From contig JAISCR010000040.1 in assembly GCA_031265435.1 (NCBI GenBank), forward strand, positions 1 to 38,985: a stretch of 38,985 bases of DNA. Reading direction: 5' to 3'. How positions within the stretch are numbered: the first letter of the stretch is position 1; each line of letters starts with the position of its first letter. Made by a program: the position numbers and the translations under genes. Shown one piece after another: positions 23,150-32,668 of the stretch. The notes under the pieces are model-generated. The model was given only the letters and a program-made list of their open reading frames with translations, did no database searches and was not told the origin of the DNA. Source of the DNA: Treponema sp. Lineage in GTDB: Bacteria > Spirochaetota > Spirochaetia > Treponematales > Breznakiellaceae.

Positions 23150-25621
23150 ATGAAGATCGAAGGCATGTACAGGCCGCCGGAAGAGGCATCATACAACCCG
23201 GCTCCATACACCCGCGGTCCACAGGGACAAATTAACCGGCGTTTTGCCCAATTCGCCGCTTTCCAGATTCGGTACCGGTGGCTCTTTATTGTGGCTCTGG
23301 CGATTCTCACGATTATAGGCCTCACGGGACTTCCCGGGATGACTACCAATGACAACATGGACGAGTGGTTTGATGAGTATGACACTATAGAGATCAATAC
23401 AAAACGTTTTGAGGCTCTGTTCGGCAACGAAGACCAGGTTCTTGTGTTGATCCAGGCGGATGATGTGTTTGATCCCGGCGTGCTCACCATGATTCGGGAT
23501 CTGGGTGCGGAACTCCTGGAAAAGGTTCCCTATGCGAGGGAACTGCGCTCGTTAACAGACATGTCCATCTCCATGGGCTCAGACGAAGGCATCGAAGTAC
23601 GAAGTCCTTTTGAAGACGGCATCCCCCCGGCGGGGCCGGAAATGGAGGAGAAACGCGCCTACATCATGTCCCGCTCTTCGCTGGTGGATATGCTGGTCTC
23701 CGATGACTGCCGGGAAACCTGGCTTGCCTTAAGTCTTTACAGCTACGAGGGTGAAAACGAATCCAGGGAGATGTACTCTGTGGGGAAGGCCGCCCAGGAA
23801 ATTATCACCGACCCCAAATGGCAAAATCCCGGGGGCGGCGCCCGGTATACCCTGAAGCCCGCGGGCATGGCCTATACCGAATGGGAAGAAAACCAGACCG
23901 TCATGGACGAGACCGGTAAGCGGATCATCGGGGGCTTCATTGTGGCCCTCCTCTGCCTCATCATCTTTACCCGGTCATTCAGGGGCATAGCGGTTCCGGT
24001 GTTGACCATTATCGGGGGCGTGGGATCGGTCTTTGGGTACATGGCCCGCCTTGGAATTCCCGCGGATTCAAACCTCATGACCCTGCCCATTCTGCTTTCC
24101 ATGGCCCTTTCCATAGGATACGCCATACACCTCATGAACTCTTTTAAATTCCATTTTCGCCGCCTGGAGAGAAAGGAGGCCCTCATCGCGGCGGTGGGAG
24201 AAACGGGCTGGCCGATACTTTTTACCGCCGTTACCACCATGGGCGGACTTCTCTCCTTCCTCTTTGCCGGTATCGGCGCCCTGCGCTGGGTGGGCGTTAC
24301 CAGCGCCCTCACTGTTTTTTCGGTCTACCTGTACGTGATCCTCCTGGTTCCGGTTCTTTTCAGTTTCGGGAAGTCGAAAAAAAATGTTCCGGGCATTCCG
24401 TCACGGAACATTGAGACTGTCCCGTCCGTATCCCCTTCGGAGATTTACCCTTCGGGAACCTGGATTGAACAGAAGTTCTACCGCTTTGGAGAGTTGTTGC
24501 TTAAAAGACGGAAGCCGGTAATTCTCATCGCCTTTCTTATTATCGCCGCTTTTATTCCCGGTATTTTCAGAATGACTGTAAACATGGATTATTTTTCTTT
24601 TATGGGGAAAAAGATCCCCTACATCAACCGGCTCGCCGAAATAATCGACGCCAAAATCGGTTCCCTCTACACCTATACGGTGATGGTAAGTTCCGGCGAA
24701 CCTGACTTTTTCAAAGACCCGCAGAAGATGCGGAATCTGGATTCCCTTGCGGCGGATCTTGGCGCCCTGGACTTGACCAAGATTTCCGGGACAAGGCCGC
24801 GGGTCTCTTCGGTAACAGAAATCGTCAAGGAAATGCACCGTACCCTCAACGGTGATGATCTCGCATTTTATACGATCCCCGATGATCCGGACCTGCTTGC
24901 CCAGTTACTCTTCCTCTACGAAATTTCCGGGAGCGGGGATCTCTTCAACCGTATAAGTGAAGATTTTTCCACCGCGGTATTAACAGTAGAACTTACCGGC
25001 TACGACGGCAACCGGATTGCGAAAACCGTCAAAGCCGCCGAAGAAGCCGCCCGTGTCCGGTTTCCCGGAGAAGACGCGGTAGTGGTAGGGATGATCGCCA
25101 GTTTCGCGGAGATGAACAACAAGGTGGTGTACGGGGAATTAAAATCCTTTGCCGGATCTTTCCTCATCATCTTTATTCTTCTGGCTCTGGTTTTTAGGAG
25201 TATCAGGACAGCCTTCATTGGAATGATCCCCAATATCGCGCCGGTTATCATCATCGGCGGAATCATGGGCTACGCAAAAATTCCCCTGGACATGCTCACC
25301 ATGACTATCATGCCCATGCTTCTGGGGATAGCGGTGGACGACACGATCCATTTTATCAGCCACATAAATCTGGAACTGGAACGGAAAAAAACCTACAGCC
25401 AGGCGGTGCTGGACACCTTTGCCAAAATAGGCCGGACTCTGGGGACAACCACGGTAATACTCTGCGCCATGTTTGCGGTCTATGCCTTAAGCCCCATAGC
25501 AATGCTCTTCCATGTAGGGGTTCTGGCTATTATCGGGATGGCGGCGGCCCTGCTCGCGGATTATACCCTTACGCCGCTCTTAATATATGTTTTGAAACCT
25601 TTACGGAAGGAGGGGTTATGA
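23150..25621 (+). CDS. RND/MMPL superfamily exporter
   Basis: This 823-residue inner-membrane protein has the RND layout of two repeats: a first helix at about residues 44-62, a large periplasmic loop, then clusters of five helices around residues 250-405 and 650-815. The HAE3/MMPL-like group (predicted exporters of the RND superfamily) moves lipids, hopanoids or similar hydrophobic cargo. Repeated LxxSxALSIGYAIHLMN and LLGIAVDDTIHFISH blocks hold the transmembrane Asp/His region thought to carry protons. A GGGGAAG site precedes the ATG. The stop overlaps the next ATG, tying it to the LolA-like protein. Substrate is not shown by sequence. Confidence 0.88.
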   Translation: MKIEGMYRPPEEASYNPAPYTRGPQGQINRRFAQFAAFQIRYRWLFIVALAILTIIGLTGLPGMTTNDNMDEWFDEYDTIEINTKRFEALFGNEDQVLVLIQADDVFDPGVLTMIRDLGAELLEKVPYARELRSLTDMSISMGSDEGIEVRSPFEDGIPPAGPEMEEKRAYIMSRSSLVDMLVSDDCRETWLALSLYSYEGENESREMYSVGKAAQEIITDPKWQNPGGGARYTLKPAGMAYTEWEENQTVMDETGKRIIGGFIVALLCLIIFTRSFRGIAVPVLTIIGGVGSVFGYMARLGIPADSNLMTLPILLSMALSIGYAIHLMNSFKFHFRRLERKEALIAAVGETGWPILFTAVTTMGGLLSFLFAGIGALRWVGVTSALTVFSVYLYVILLVPVLFSFGKSKKNVPGIPSRNIETVPSVSPSEIYPSGTWIEQKFYRFGELLLKRRKPVILIAFLIIAAFIPGIFRMTVNMDYFSFMGKKIPYINRLAEIIDAKIGSLYTYTVMVSSGEPDFFKDPQKMRNLDSLAADLGALDLTKISGTRPRVSSVTEIVKEMHRTLNGDDLAFYTIPDDPDLLAQLLFLYEISGSGDLFNRISEDFSTAVLTVELTGYDGNRIAKTVKAAEEAARVRFPGEDAVVVGMIASFAEMNNKVVYGELKSFAGSFLIIFILLALVFRSIRTAFIGMIPNIAPVIIIGGIMGYAKIPLDMLTMTIMPMLLGIAVDDTIHFISHINLELERKKTYSQAVLDTFAKIGRTLGTTTVILCAMFAVYALSPIAMLFHVGVLAIIGMAAALLADYTLTPLLIYVLKPLRKEGL

Positions 25622-26406
25622 ATAAGAGCAACAGGTTTACTATTTTTTTCATACTGTTTTTTCTACTCGCGTCCGGTGTTTTTGCCCAGGATTTGAGCGG
25701 CTACGATATTATGCGTCTGGCGGATGAACGGTATACCGGGGATACGGCCCAATACAAACTCACCATGACCCTCTCAAGCGGCAGAGGCGCTCCCCGGATT
25801 CGGGAAGTTTCGTATTATTTTAAAGGCTACGGGGACACGGACAAAATTCTCATGGTCTTTCAAAGTCCCCGTGATGTGGCGGGAACAGGTTATCTGTCCT
25901 TTTCTTACGATGATGAATCTAAAGACGATGATATGTGGCTCTACCTTCCGGCCATGAGACGGGTGCGGCGTATTACCGGCTCGGGAAAAAACGATAGTTT
26001 TATGGGAACCGATTTTACCTACGAGGACATGGGAAGCCGGAGTCTTTCCAGGGATACCTTTGCGTTCCGGCGTGAGGAATCAATTGACGGCGAAGCCTGC
26101 CGGATGGTAGAGGCTAAACCCAAAGACAGAAGCGACCCCTACGGCAGACGCGTTATATGGGTTCGCAAGGATTCGAATATCATCGCCGCGGTGGATTATT
26201 ATGACCGCCAGGACAAGCTCCTTAAAACACTGCGGGTATCCGGAATTCAGAAAATAGACGATATCTGGACGGCTCTTAAAATGGAAATGAGCAATGTGCA
26301 GAACAAACATTCTACGCGTATCGAAATGTCGGAGATCCAATTTAACATCCCCCTGGACGACACTCTTTTTGCGGTTACCACCCTGGAACGGGGGAATCTG
26401 CGGTGA
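25618..26406 (+). CDS. LolA-like outer-membrane lipoprotein-sorting protein
   Basis: This 262-residue periplasmic protein has a signal peptide (cleavage near VFA-QD at residue 23). The fold-defining segments are those of the COG2834/LolA-like group: YKLTMTLSSG, MVFQSPRDVAGTGYLSF, DDDMWLYLPAMRRVRRITG, GTDFTYEDMGSRSL and IWVRKDSNIIAAVDYYD. Proteins of this group often sit next to RND/MMPL exporters and are thought to carry lipid or lipoprotein cargo across the periplasm. ATGA overlap with the exporter and GTGA overlap with the barrel gene place it between the inner- and outer-membrane parts. This variant is distinct from housekeeping LolA. Confidence 0.87.
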   Translation: MNKSNRFTIFFILFFLLASGVFAQDLSGYDIMRLADERYTGDTAQYKLTMTLSSGRGAPRIREVSYYFKGYGDTDKILMVFQSPRDVAGTGYLSFSYDDESKDDDMWLYLPAMRRVRRITGSGKNDSFMGTDFTYEDMGSRSLSRDTFAFRREESIDGEACRMVEAKPKDRSDPYGRRVIWVRKDSNIIAAVDYYDRQDKLLKTLRVSGIQKIDDIWTALKMEMSNVQNKHSTRIEMSEIQFNIPLDDTLFAVTTLERGNLR

Positions 26407-27767
26407 AGCTCCCCGGAGCCGGTTCAGCCGCCGGCCGCACAAAGAGCAGGCCATGGTTAACGGCGCTGCCGATAAACGCCGCGGCGTTACTGCTATGCGT
26501 CGTACCGGTCTTATGCGCCGCACCGCCGATTCAGGCTCAGGTTGAAGTAGAGCTTCATGGATCGGTTGAAACACTCCAGGCCTTTTCTTTTTCAAAGGAT
26601 CCGGGGCTGACCGATTCCCGTAACGCCTTTACCGGAGAAATCGGCGCCTTTGCCGGAGCGGCTTCGGCATTTGTTTCCCTTTCCGCGGAGTATAACGGTG
26701 TAAGCCCGGATCGCAGCGGTTTTTCTCTGGACGAGGCCTGGCTTGACTGGAGCGCCGGGGCCTTCAGCTTCAGGCTGGGAAGGCAGCTTGTGTCCTGGGG
26801 CGCCGCGGACGGCCTTGTTCTTACCGACGTGGTCTGTCCTCAAAACCTGACCTCTTACGCAGGGCTCGATTTTGCGGGGAGCCGCCTCGCGGTGGACGGT
26901 CTCAGGCTCCGGTATTCGTTTCAGACCCTGGCGATTGAGACTCTGTGGCTGCCTCTCTTCAGTCCCGCCCGCCTCCCCGGTGAACACAATCCTCTCTACG
27001 CGGTGTTTTATCCTTCATCGGTCGATGTTGGCGGGGCGGCCTTGCCGGTTTCAATACAGGACAAGACTCTTCCGTTGACCATACACAACGGGGAATACGG
27101 GCTGCGCCTTTCCTGGTATACATCTCTGGCAGATCTTTCCGTCATGGGGTTTTACGGCTGGAATGACATTGCCTTCATGGAAAAGAAATTGATCGGTACT
27201 CTCCCGGCTGTAACCGGTCTTGAACTTTTGCCGGAATATGAAAGAACAATTACCGCCGGGGCTGATGCGAGTATCCCCATCGGCGATTTCCTCCTGCGGC
27301 TGGAAACGGCCTGGACCGGAGGCGGACGTTATGAGCGCCCGCTTGAGGACACCGCAGCTATTCTGTCAGGCGGACAAACCGAAAGGCCTGTTGAAAAACA
27401 GAATCTTAAACTGCTTGCGGGCATTGACTGGAATCCTTCGGCATGGAACCTTTCCGCCCAGTATTACGAAGATATGCTGCCGGACGCATACTCAGGCGGA
27501 ACCGAAAGGCCCTGGCGGAAAAACGGCGTGAGTCTGCGAATTGCCCGTTCTTTTTTCCGGGAAACTGTTAAATGTTCGGCCTGGTATTATCTGGATCTCA
27601 TTGACTTCGACGGCGCAGGCAGCGTATCTGCCGAATACGCCCTAACCGATGCCCTGAGCCTTTCCCTGGGAAGCGATTTTTTTTCAGGCGGTATCGATGA
27701 CCGGGGGAGCTATGCCTCTTACAAAGATTTAAGTTGTTTTTGGTTCAGGGGAATTTTCAGGTTTTAA
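26403..27767 (+). CDS. Outer-membrane beta-barrel protein of the exporter operon
   Basis: This 454-residue protein starts at a GTG overlapping the LolA-like stop. A long positively charged lead and hydrophobic segment (to about residue 46, AAPPIQAQ) serves as signal peptide. The mature chain shows alternating beta-strand patterns throughout (for example LDEAWLDWSAGAFSFRLGRQ), many aromatic girdle residues and a terminal FRGIFRF, as expected for barrel insertion by BamA. It resembles DUF1302/porin-like partners of MMPL exporters. It would be the outer-membrane exit or acceptor of the pathway. No intrinsic terminator was seen after it. Confidence 0.78.
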   Translation: MKLPGAGSAAGRTKSRPWLTALPINAAALLLCVVPVLCAAPPIQAQVEVELHGSVETLQAFSFSKDPGLTDSRNAFTGEIGAFAGAASAFVSLSAEYNGVSPDRSGFSLDEAWLDWSAGAFSFRLGRQLVSWGAADGLVLTDVVCPQNLTSYAGLDFAGSRLAVDGLRLRYSFQTLAIETLWLPLFSPARLPGEHNPLYAVFYPSSVDVGGAALPVSIQDKTLPLTIHNGEYGLRLSWYTSLADLSVMGFYGWNDIAFMEKKLIGTLPAVTGLELLPEYERTITAGADASIPIGDFLLRLETAWTGGGRYERPLEDTAAILSGGQTERPVEKQNLKLLAGIDWNPSAWNLSAQYYEDMLPDAYSGGTERPWRKNGVSLRIARSFFRETVKCSAWYYLDLIDFDGAGSVSAEYALTDALSLSLGSDFFSGGIDDRGSYASYKDLSCFWFRGIFRF

Positions 27768-27792
27768 GTCGGGAAACGCCAGACTCACTCTG

Positions 27793-27821
27793 TTGTATCC
27801 GTTTTCTTCCTGTGGTACACT
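27793..27821 (+). promoter_or_regulatory. Nitroreductase promoter
   Basis: TTGTAT (27793-27798) and TACACT (27816-27821) are 17 bp apart, followed by AAAGGAG and an ATG at 27840. This unit is therefore separate from the exporter operon. Confidence 0.6.
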
Positions 27822-27839
27822 ATTTTAAAGGAGAAAAAC

Positions 27840-28403
27840 ATGAAAAAAAGAATGATCCTTGTGCTCTTTGCGGCAGTAATCATGCCGTCTTTTGCCCAGG
27901 ACAGCAATAATCCCGGATTCAAGGCGATTGTCAACCACTATGCGGCCCGAAACTTTGTTTCAGGCTCAATCGCCAGATCCGATCTGGATGCCATCATTGA
28001 CGCGGGAATCCGCGCGCCCAGCGCCAGCAACCGCCAGCCCTGGCACTTTACCGTTGTGCAGAATCTTGATCTGGCTCAAAAGATAGTTCCCCAGACTCAG
28101 GACGGGAATGTCCTTATCGTTGTTTCAAGTTCCGGAGACGGCAAAACCAATGGCAGCCAGATTCTTGACTGCGCCCTGGCAACGGAAAGTATCTACCTTG
28201 CGGCCCAGGCTTTGGGCTATGGTTCCAGGATCTATACCGGGCCTATGAACACCCTCAACAGCCGCTTCAAGTCCGATCTGGGGCTTCCCTCAGGCTACAA
28301 CGCCGTGGCTCTGGTGCGTGTAGGCAGGGTTCAGGCGGGAGTCGATGCGGTCAGCGCCGCTTCAAGCCGGAAGAGTGCGAACGATATGGTCACTTACAAA
28401 TAG
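27840..28403 (+). CDS. Exported nitroreductase-family protein
   Basis: This 187-residue flavoprotein-type oxidoreductase has the FMN-binding pattern GIRAPSASNRQPWHF (residues 58-72) and a typical ALATESIYLAAQALGYGS helix. It begins with MKKRMILVLFAAVIMPSFAQD, which reads as a cleavable signal peptide; most nitroreductases are cytoplasmic. AAAGGAG precedes the ATG. Reduction of nitro compounds or quinones would need FMN outside the cytoplasm. The last 10 nt overlap the end of the convergent MFS gene. The family is clear; substrate and cofactor delivery are not. Confidence 0.87.
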   Translation: MKKRMILVLFAAVIMPSFAQDSNNPGFKAIVNHYAARNFVSGSIARSDLDAIIDAGIRAPSASNRQPWHFTVVQNLDLAQKIVPQTQDGNVLIVVSSSGDGKTNGSQILDCALATESIYLAAQALGYGSRIYTGPMNTLNSRFKSDLGLPSGYNAVALVRVGRVQAGVDAVSAASSRKSANDMVTYK

Positions 28404-29623
28404 GAACGCGGATTTATCGCTTTTACTTTTTTTCTCACCGCCAAGAGGAGGAAGAAGGTCAGTACACTGAAAACAAGGCTGCTCCGGTAGCCCCATTCCG
28501 CTCCGATAAAACGGTTGATAAGGCCGATAGAGTACTGGAGCAGGCCGTTTGTGGTAAAGGCGATGGGTATGATGACGCTGCTCACCGTCTGGGCGTTTTC
28601 CCGGAAGACGGGGATGCTCAGGGCCAGCATGGTAGGATAGAGGATGGCGATGAAGAAACCAGAAACCGGCAGTATCCAGATTCCCCGTTCCCCCAAAAGA
28701 AAACCCGCCGCAAAGATAAGACAGACAATTACACAGCCGCCCGTGATGCTTTTAAGGTAGCCGATCTTTTCGATTATAAAACCGGAAAGAAAACGGGAAG
28801 CGGTGTAGAGAATATAAAAAATTGAAACAAAGAGGGCTCCCTGGATCTTTGGATCAAAACCGTAGACATCCTGCAGGTACAGGGCGCTCCAGTTGGTGGT
28901 TCCTACTTCTACTGTCGAGCCGAAACCCATAGTTATGCCGAAAAGCCATACCACCGGTTCCTTCAGGGCCGAAAAAAAGGAAAGCCTTTTGGCGGGAGGC
29001 GAATCATCTTCCTCATGCCCGTTTTTTTTCAGCAGGGACTGTGTTGGCTTTCCGGGGGCGGCAATGAAGGTAAAGATCCCCAGAAGCAGGGCGGGGAAGA
29101 GGCCGAAAAAATAAATGTAGCGCCAGTTTCTCCCCATGCTGCCGGTCATCAGTCCCGCGTAGGCCGGCCCGATGATCGCTCCTATGCCGTAGAAAAAGTG
29201 CAGGAGGCTCATCATGAGGGCGGATTTTGCGGTAAAGGCGCTAACCCCCATGCCGTTAAGGCCTATCTCAAAAAAACCAAGGCCCATCTGTATCAGCAGA
29301 AACATTGCCGCGGCAAAGAGAAAACCATTCGCCAAACGGAAGCAAAACATCCCGCTCAGGATAAAGGCAAAGCCCAACATCAGGGATTTACGGAACCCCA
29401 AACGCCCCAGCATGATACCCGCAACGATGCACGCGATCACCGAAAAAACGGCGATCGCCGAAACCATGAGCCCCTGCCGGTCATAGGAAACGCCGAATTC
29501 ATTCTTTATGAGGGGATAGGCTATGCTTCTGGAAGAATTGATGAATCCGTAGAGGATCATATCAATATAGATGAGAAGGGTGATGATATAGAAACGCCGG
29601 TTTTGCTTCAGGTTTTGCTTCAA
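28394..29623 (-). CDS. Major facilitator superfamily transporter
   Basis: This 409-residue inner-membrane protein has about 12 hydrophobic helices (first at residues 11-31) and a charged central loop (about 195-212). The inter-helix GRLGFRKSLMLG between helices 2 and 3 is the MFS motif A. It resembles sugar/fucose-permease-like or general MFS members; substrate is unknown. It lies 20 nt downstream of the ATPase gene in the same direction and overlaps the convergent nitroreductase end by 10 nt. No Shine-Dalgarno sequence better than AAACC stands before the ATG. Confidence 0.85.
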   Translation of the reverse strand: MKQNLKQNRRFYIITLLIYIDMILYGFINSSRSIAYPLIKNEFGVSYDRQGLMVSAIAVFSVIACIVAGIMLGRLGFRKSLMLGFAFILSGMFCFRLANGFLFAAAMFLLIQMGLGFFEIGLNGMGVSAFTAKSALMMSLLHFFYGIGAIIGPAYAGLMTGSMGRNWRYIYFFGLFPALLLGIFTFIAAPGKPTQSLLKKNGHEEDDSPPAKRLSFFSALKEPVVWLFGITMGFGSTVEVGTTNWSALYLQDVYGFDPKIQGALFVSIFYILYTASRFLSGFIIEKIGYLKSITGGCVIVCLIFAAGFLLGERGIWILPVSGFFIAILYPTMLALSIPVFRENAQTVSSVIIPIAFTTNGLLQYSIGLINRFIGAEWGYRSSLVFSVLTFFLLLAVRKKVKAINPRSYL

Positions 29624-29643
29624 AGGACCGCCATTTCCGTATT

Positions 29644-30348
29644 TCAGCCTTCCAGAATAAGCAGTGTTTTGGGATCAAGCCGCATGGCCATGGACTCAAG
29701 TTTGACGCTGCTGCGGTCTTTGGAAACCGTCAACTCAATATGGTCGCTTTTCGGATTAAGCAGGATGATAACATCCACCAGATCCGCATAGTCCTTGATG
29801 ATGAAGGGGATTCCCTGTTTGTCCCAGAGGGGGCCTTCTCCCTTCACCGTGCAGGAATACCAGATTTCGAGATTCAGTTCTTTGGCGGCATTTTTAATAT
29901 TCTCAAGCCGGGAACGATCCATCCGGTTAAAATCAAAGCCGTCCACGATGATAGACTCGGCCTTGAAGCCCCCTTCCAAAATCATCGCCCTGAGGCTTTT
30001 GAGAACCTGATCGCCTGTAACCCCGTCCTGGTTAAAATTCATCAAAACCCGGTTTTTGGTAACTTCATTCTTTATTTCCTGGGCATTCTCCAGATTCTTC
30101 CGGCTGATGAATTCATCAAAAATATCCTCGTACCAGGCAAGCACATAACCGGTGTTCTGGGTGAAGGACACATGGATAATCTTCCTGTTCTGCAGAAGCT
30201 TGTCCAGGGCAATCTGTACCAGTACACTGGTCTTCCCGATGCCGCTGGATGAAACGATAAGTCCCACTTCGCCGTTTTTAAGTCCTCCGTGGATGGACTT
30301 CTCAAATATCCGCACCGGACTGCGGGCGATTAATTCTGATTTTACCAT
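29644..30348 (-). CDS. RecA/KaiC-like P-loop ATPase
   Basis: This 234-residue protein has Walker A SSSGIGKTSVLVQIALDKL (residues 33-51), a Walker B-like strand AESIIVDGFDF near residue 140, and a DLVDVIILLNPKSD segment near the C-terminus. The pattern is that of the RecA/DnaB/KaiC superfamily with a single domain. No DNA-binding extension is seen. GGAAGGAAAG precedes the ATG. It lies 58 nt downstream of EF-G on the same strand, so they may be cotranscribed. I cannot name a function; regulation of DNA, circadian-type timing or signalling ATPases are all possible. Confidence 0.7.
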   Translation of the reverse strand: MVKSELIARSPVRIFEKSIHGGLKNGEVGLIVSSSGIGKTSVLVQIALDKLLQNRKIIHVSFTQNTGYVLAWYEDIFDEFISRKNLENAQEIKNEVTKNRVLMNFNQDGVTGDQVLKSLRAMILEGGFKAESIIVDGFDFNRMDRSRLENIKNAAKELNLEIWYSCTVKGEGPLWDKQGIPFIIKDYADLVDVIILLNPKSDHIELTVSKDRSSVKLESMAMRLDPKTLLILEG

Positions 30349-30406
30349 TTGTCTTTCCTTCCAATTTAAGATATGGAGAAAATAATCGCTTTTCCCCGGT
30401 ATTCCC

Positions 30407-32497
30407 TCAGGAATGTTCTCTCCGCCTTTTCTCTTCGTACTCTTTTACAAGCGCCTCGCTGATGCTCTGGGGCACCTTGCCGTATTTGAGGAACTCCATG
30501 GTGAACTCGGCCTTACCCTGGGTAAGGGAGCGGAGTATCGTGGAATAGCCGAACATCTCGCTCAAGGGGACTTCCGCTTCCACACGGCTAAACACTCCGT
30601 CTTCGGTCGATGCCGATATTATACCACGACGCTGGTTGATTGAACCGAAAATATTTCCCTGAAATTCCGTGGGCCCCTCAACCGCAACCTTCATAATCGG
30701 TTCCAGAATACAGGGTTTGGCCTTGTGATAGGCCTCCCGGAAGGCGCCGATAGCGGCAAGCTGGAAGGCGATGTCCGAAGAGTCCACCGGGTGGCTCTGA
30801 CCGTCGTTGATAAGGCAGCGGATATTGACGATGGGGAATCCGATAAGGCTTCCCTTCTTGATCGCCTCCTTGAAGCCCTTGTCGCAGCTGGGGATGTATT
30901 CCGTGGGAATGGAGCCGCCTTTGATATTGTCCACAAATTCGTAGTCGCCGCCGTCCCAGGGCTCCACGTGGCCCGCTACACGGCCGTACTGACCTGAACC
31001 GCCGGTCTGTTTCTTGTGGGTATAGTTGAATTCGGCACGCTGGGTAATGGCTTCCCGGTAGGCAACCTGGGGCATACCTGTCTCAACCTCGCATTTGTAC
31101 TCACGCCTCATCCGCTCTATGTAGACTTCCAGATGAAGTTCCCCCATACCCTGAATGATCGTCTGGTTGGATTCAGGATCTACAAAGGTACGGAAAGTAG
31201 GATCTTCCTTGGTAAAACGGTTCAGGGCCTTGGCCATCTGATCGGCGCTTTTTTTGTCCTTGGGATCGATGGCCAGAGAGATAACGGGTTCGGGCACATA
31301 CATCGAACTCATGGCGTAGTTAAGGCCGCCGCCGCAGAAGGTGTCGCCCGAAGCGCAGTCGATACCGAAGAGGGCCACAATGTCCCCCGGAGATCCTTCG
31401 GTGATATCTTCCATGTTATCCGAATGCATCCGTACCAGCCGCCCTACCTTGAAACGCTTGCGGGCGCGGGTGTTAAAGAGTTCATTGCCTTTCTTTAGGA
31501 CGCCCTGGTAGATCCTCACGTAGGTAAGCTGACCGTACTGACCGTCTTCAAGCTTAAAGCCCAGGGCTACCGTGGGGCTTTTTTCGTCGCAGGAAAGTTC
31601 CTTCTGTTCCTCGTTGTTTTCAAGGTCAAGGGCGAAGTTTTTAACTTCCAAAGGAGTCGGGAGATAATTTTTTACTCCGTCCAGAAGAAGCTGAATCCCC
31701 TTGTTTTTATAGGCGGAACCTACCATAACGGGAACAAATTTCTCCGACAGCGTACCCTTTCGGATAGCCTCGTGGAGCAGATCTTCGGGAATCGTTTTTC
31801 CTTCGAGGTAGAGTTCCGCAAGTTCGTCGGAGAACATGGAAACCGCATCCAGCAGTTCTTCCCGGTATTTTTCCGCATCGGCCTTGAGGTGAGCGGGGAT
31901 CTCCGCATAGCGAATCGTTTCACCCTGATCTCCGTCAAAGTAGACCGCCTTCATGGTGATAAGATCCACCATGCCTTCAAGCTTGTCCTCAAGTCCGATG
32001 GGGATCTGGATAAGCACCGCATTGAGCCCCAGTTTTTCCCGAAGCTGCAGCCGCACCTTGAAAGGATTGGCGCCGGTACGGTCGCACTTATTCACAAAGG
32101 CAATCCGGGGCACATGGTAGCGTTTAAGCTGCCGGTCTACGGTAATGGACTGACTCTGGACCCCGCCGACCGCGCAGAGCACGAGAATTGCCCCGTCCAG
32201 TACCCGGAGGGAACGTTCAACTTCAATGGTAAAGTCCACATGTCCGGGGGTGTCGATAAGATTTATCGTATAATCCTTCCAGGTAACCTGGGTAGCCGCG
32301 GACTGAATGGTAATGCCCCGTTCCCGTTCCAGTTCCATGTGATCCATCGTAGCCCCAACACCGTCCTTTCCCCGGACTTCATGAATGGCGTGAATTTTGT
32401 TGCTATAAAACAGAATACGCTCCGAAAGGGTTGTTTTCCCCGAATCGATGTGCGCGCTGATACCGATGTTCCGCATCTTGGTAATATCGATGCCCAT
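30407..32497 (-). CDS. fusA: Elongation factor G, spirochaete/mitochondrial type
   Basis: This GTPase moves tRNAs and mRNA through the ribosome after each peptide bond. Motifs are [20 protein letters not shown] (G1), ERERGITI (switch I), DTPGHVDFT (G3), NKCDRTGA (G4) and GSAYKNKG (G5), followed by domains II-V ending in the [13 protein letters not shown] block. The wording [18 protein letters not shown] resembles mitochondrial EF-G1 and the spd-type EF-Gs found in spirochaetes, planctomycetes and deltaproteobacteria. The ATG at 32497 is chosen because AAGGAG lies 7 nt upstream; in-frame starts to 32569 add a poorly conserved leader. Length 696 residues. Other EF-G copies are expected elsewhere in the genome. 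Confidence 0.93.
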   Translation of the reverse strand: MGIDITKMRNIGISAHIDSGKTTLSERILFYSNKIHAIHEVRGKDGVGATMDHMELERERGITIQSAATQVTWKDYTINLIDTPGHVDFTIEVERSLRVLDGAILVLCAVGGVQSQSITVDRQLKRYHVPRIAFVNKCDRTGANPFKVRLQLREKLGLNAVLIQIPIGLEDKLEGMVDLITMKAVYFDGDQGETIRYAEIPAHLKADAEKYREELLDAVSMFSDELAELYLEGKTIPEDLLHEAIRKGTLSEKFVPVMVGSAYKNKGIQLLLDGVKNYLPTPLEVKNFALDLENNEEQKELSCDEKSPTVALGFKLEDGQYGQLTYVRIYQGVLKKGNELFNTRARKRFKVGRLVRMHSDNMEDITEGSPGDIVALFGIDCASGDTFCGGGLNYAMSSMYVPEPVISLAIDPKDKKSADQMAKALNRFTKEDPTFRTFVDPESNQTIIQGMGELHLEVYIERMRREYKCEVETGMPQVAYREAITQRAEFNYTHKKQTGGSGQYGRVAGHVEPWDGGDYEFVDNIKGGSIPTEYIPSCDKGFKEAIKKGSLIGFPIVNIRCLINDGQSHPVDSSDIAFQLAAIGAFREAYHKAKPCILEPIMKVAVEGPTEFQGNIFGSINQRRGIISASTEDGVFSRVEAEVPLSEMFGYSTILRSLTQGKAEFTMEFLKYGKVPQSISEALVKEYEEKRRREHS

Positions 32498-32589
32498 TCT
32501 CATACTCCTTACGAATGAAAAACTGCTAACCTTAAAAAGTGAATCGAACATGAAAATCGCTTCATGCACTAAAGGTCTCTAATTGACAA

Positions 32590-32618
32590 AATATAGCAAA
32601 GTTTTCAATGTTTTTCAA
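32590..32618 (-). promoter_or_regulatory. EF-G promoter
   Basis: On the - strand TTGAAA (32613-32618) and TATATT (32590-32595) are 17 bp apart. The leader is about 85 nt and carries the AAGGAG used at 32497, unlike the leaderless units elsewhere in the window. Confidence 0.6.
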
Positions 32619-32668
32619 GGCTGTTGCGGTTAGAATTTTCAATGAGGCATTACAGGCTTAAAAGAACC

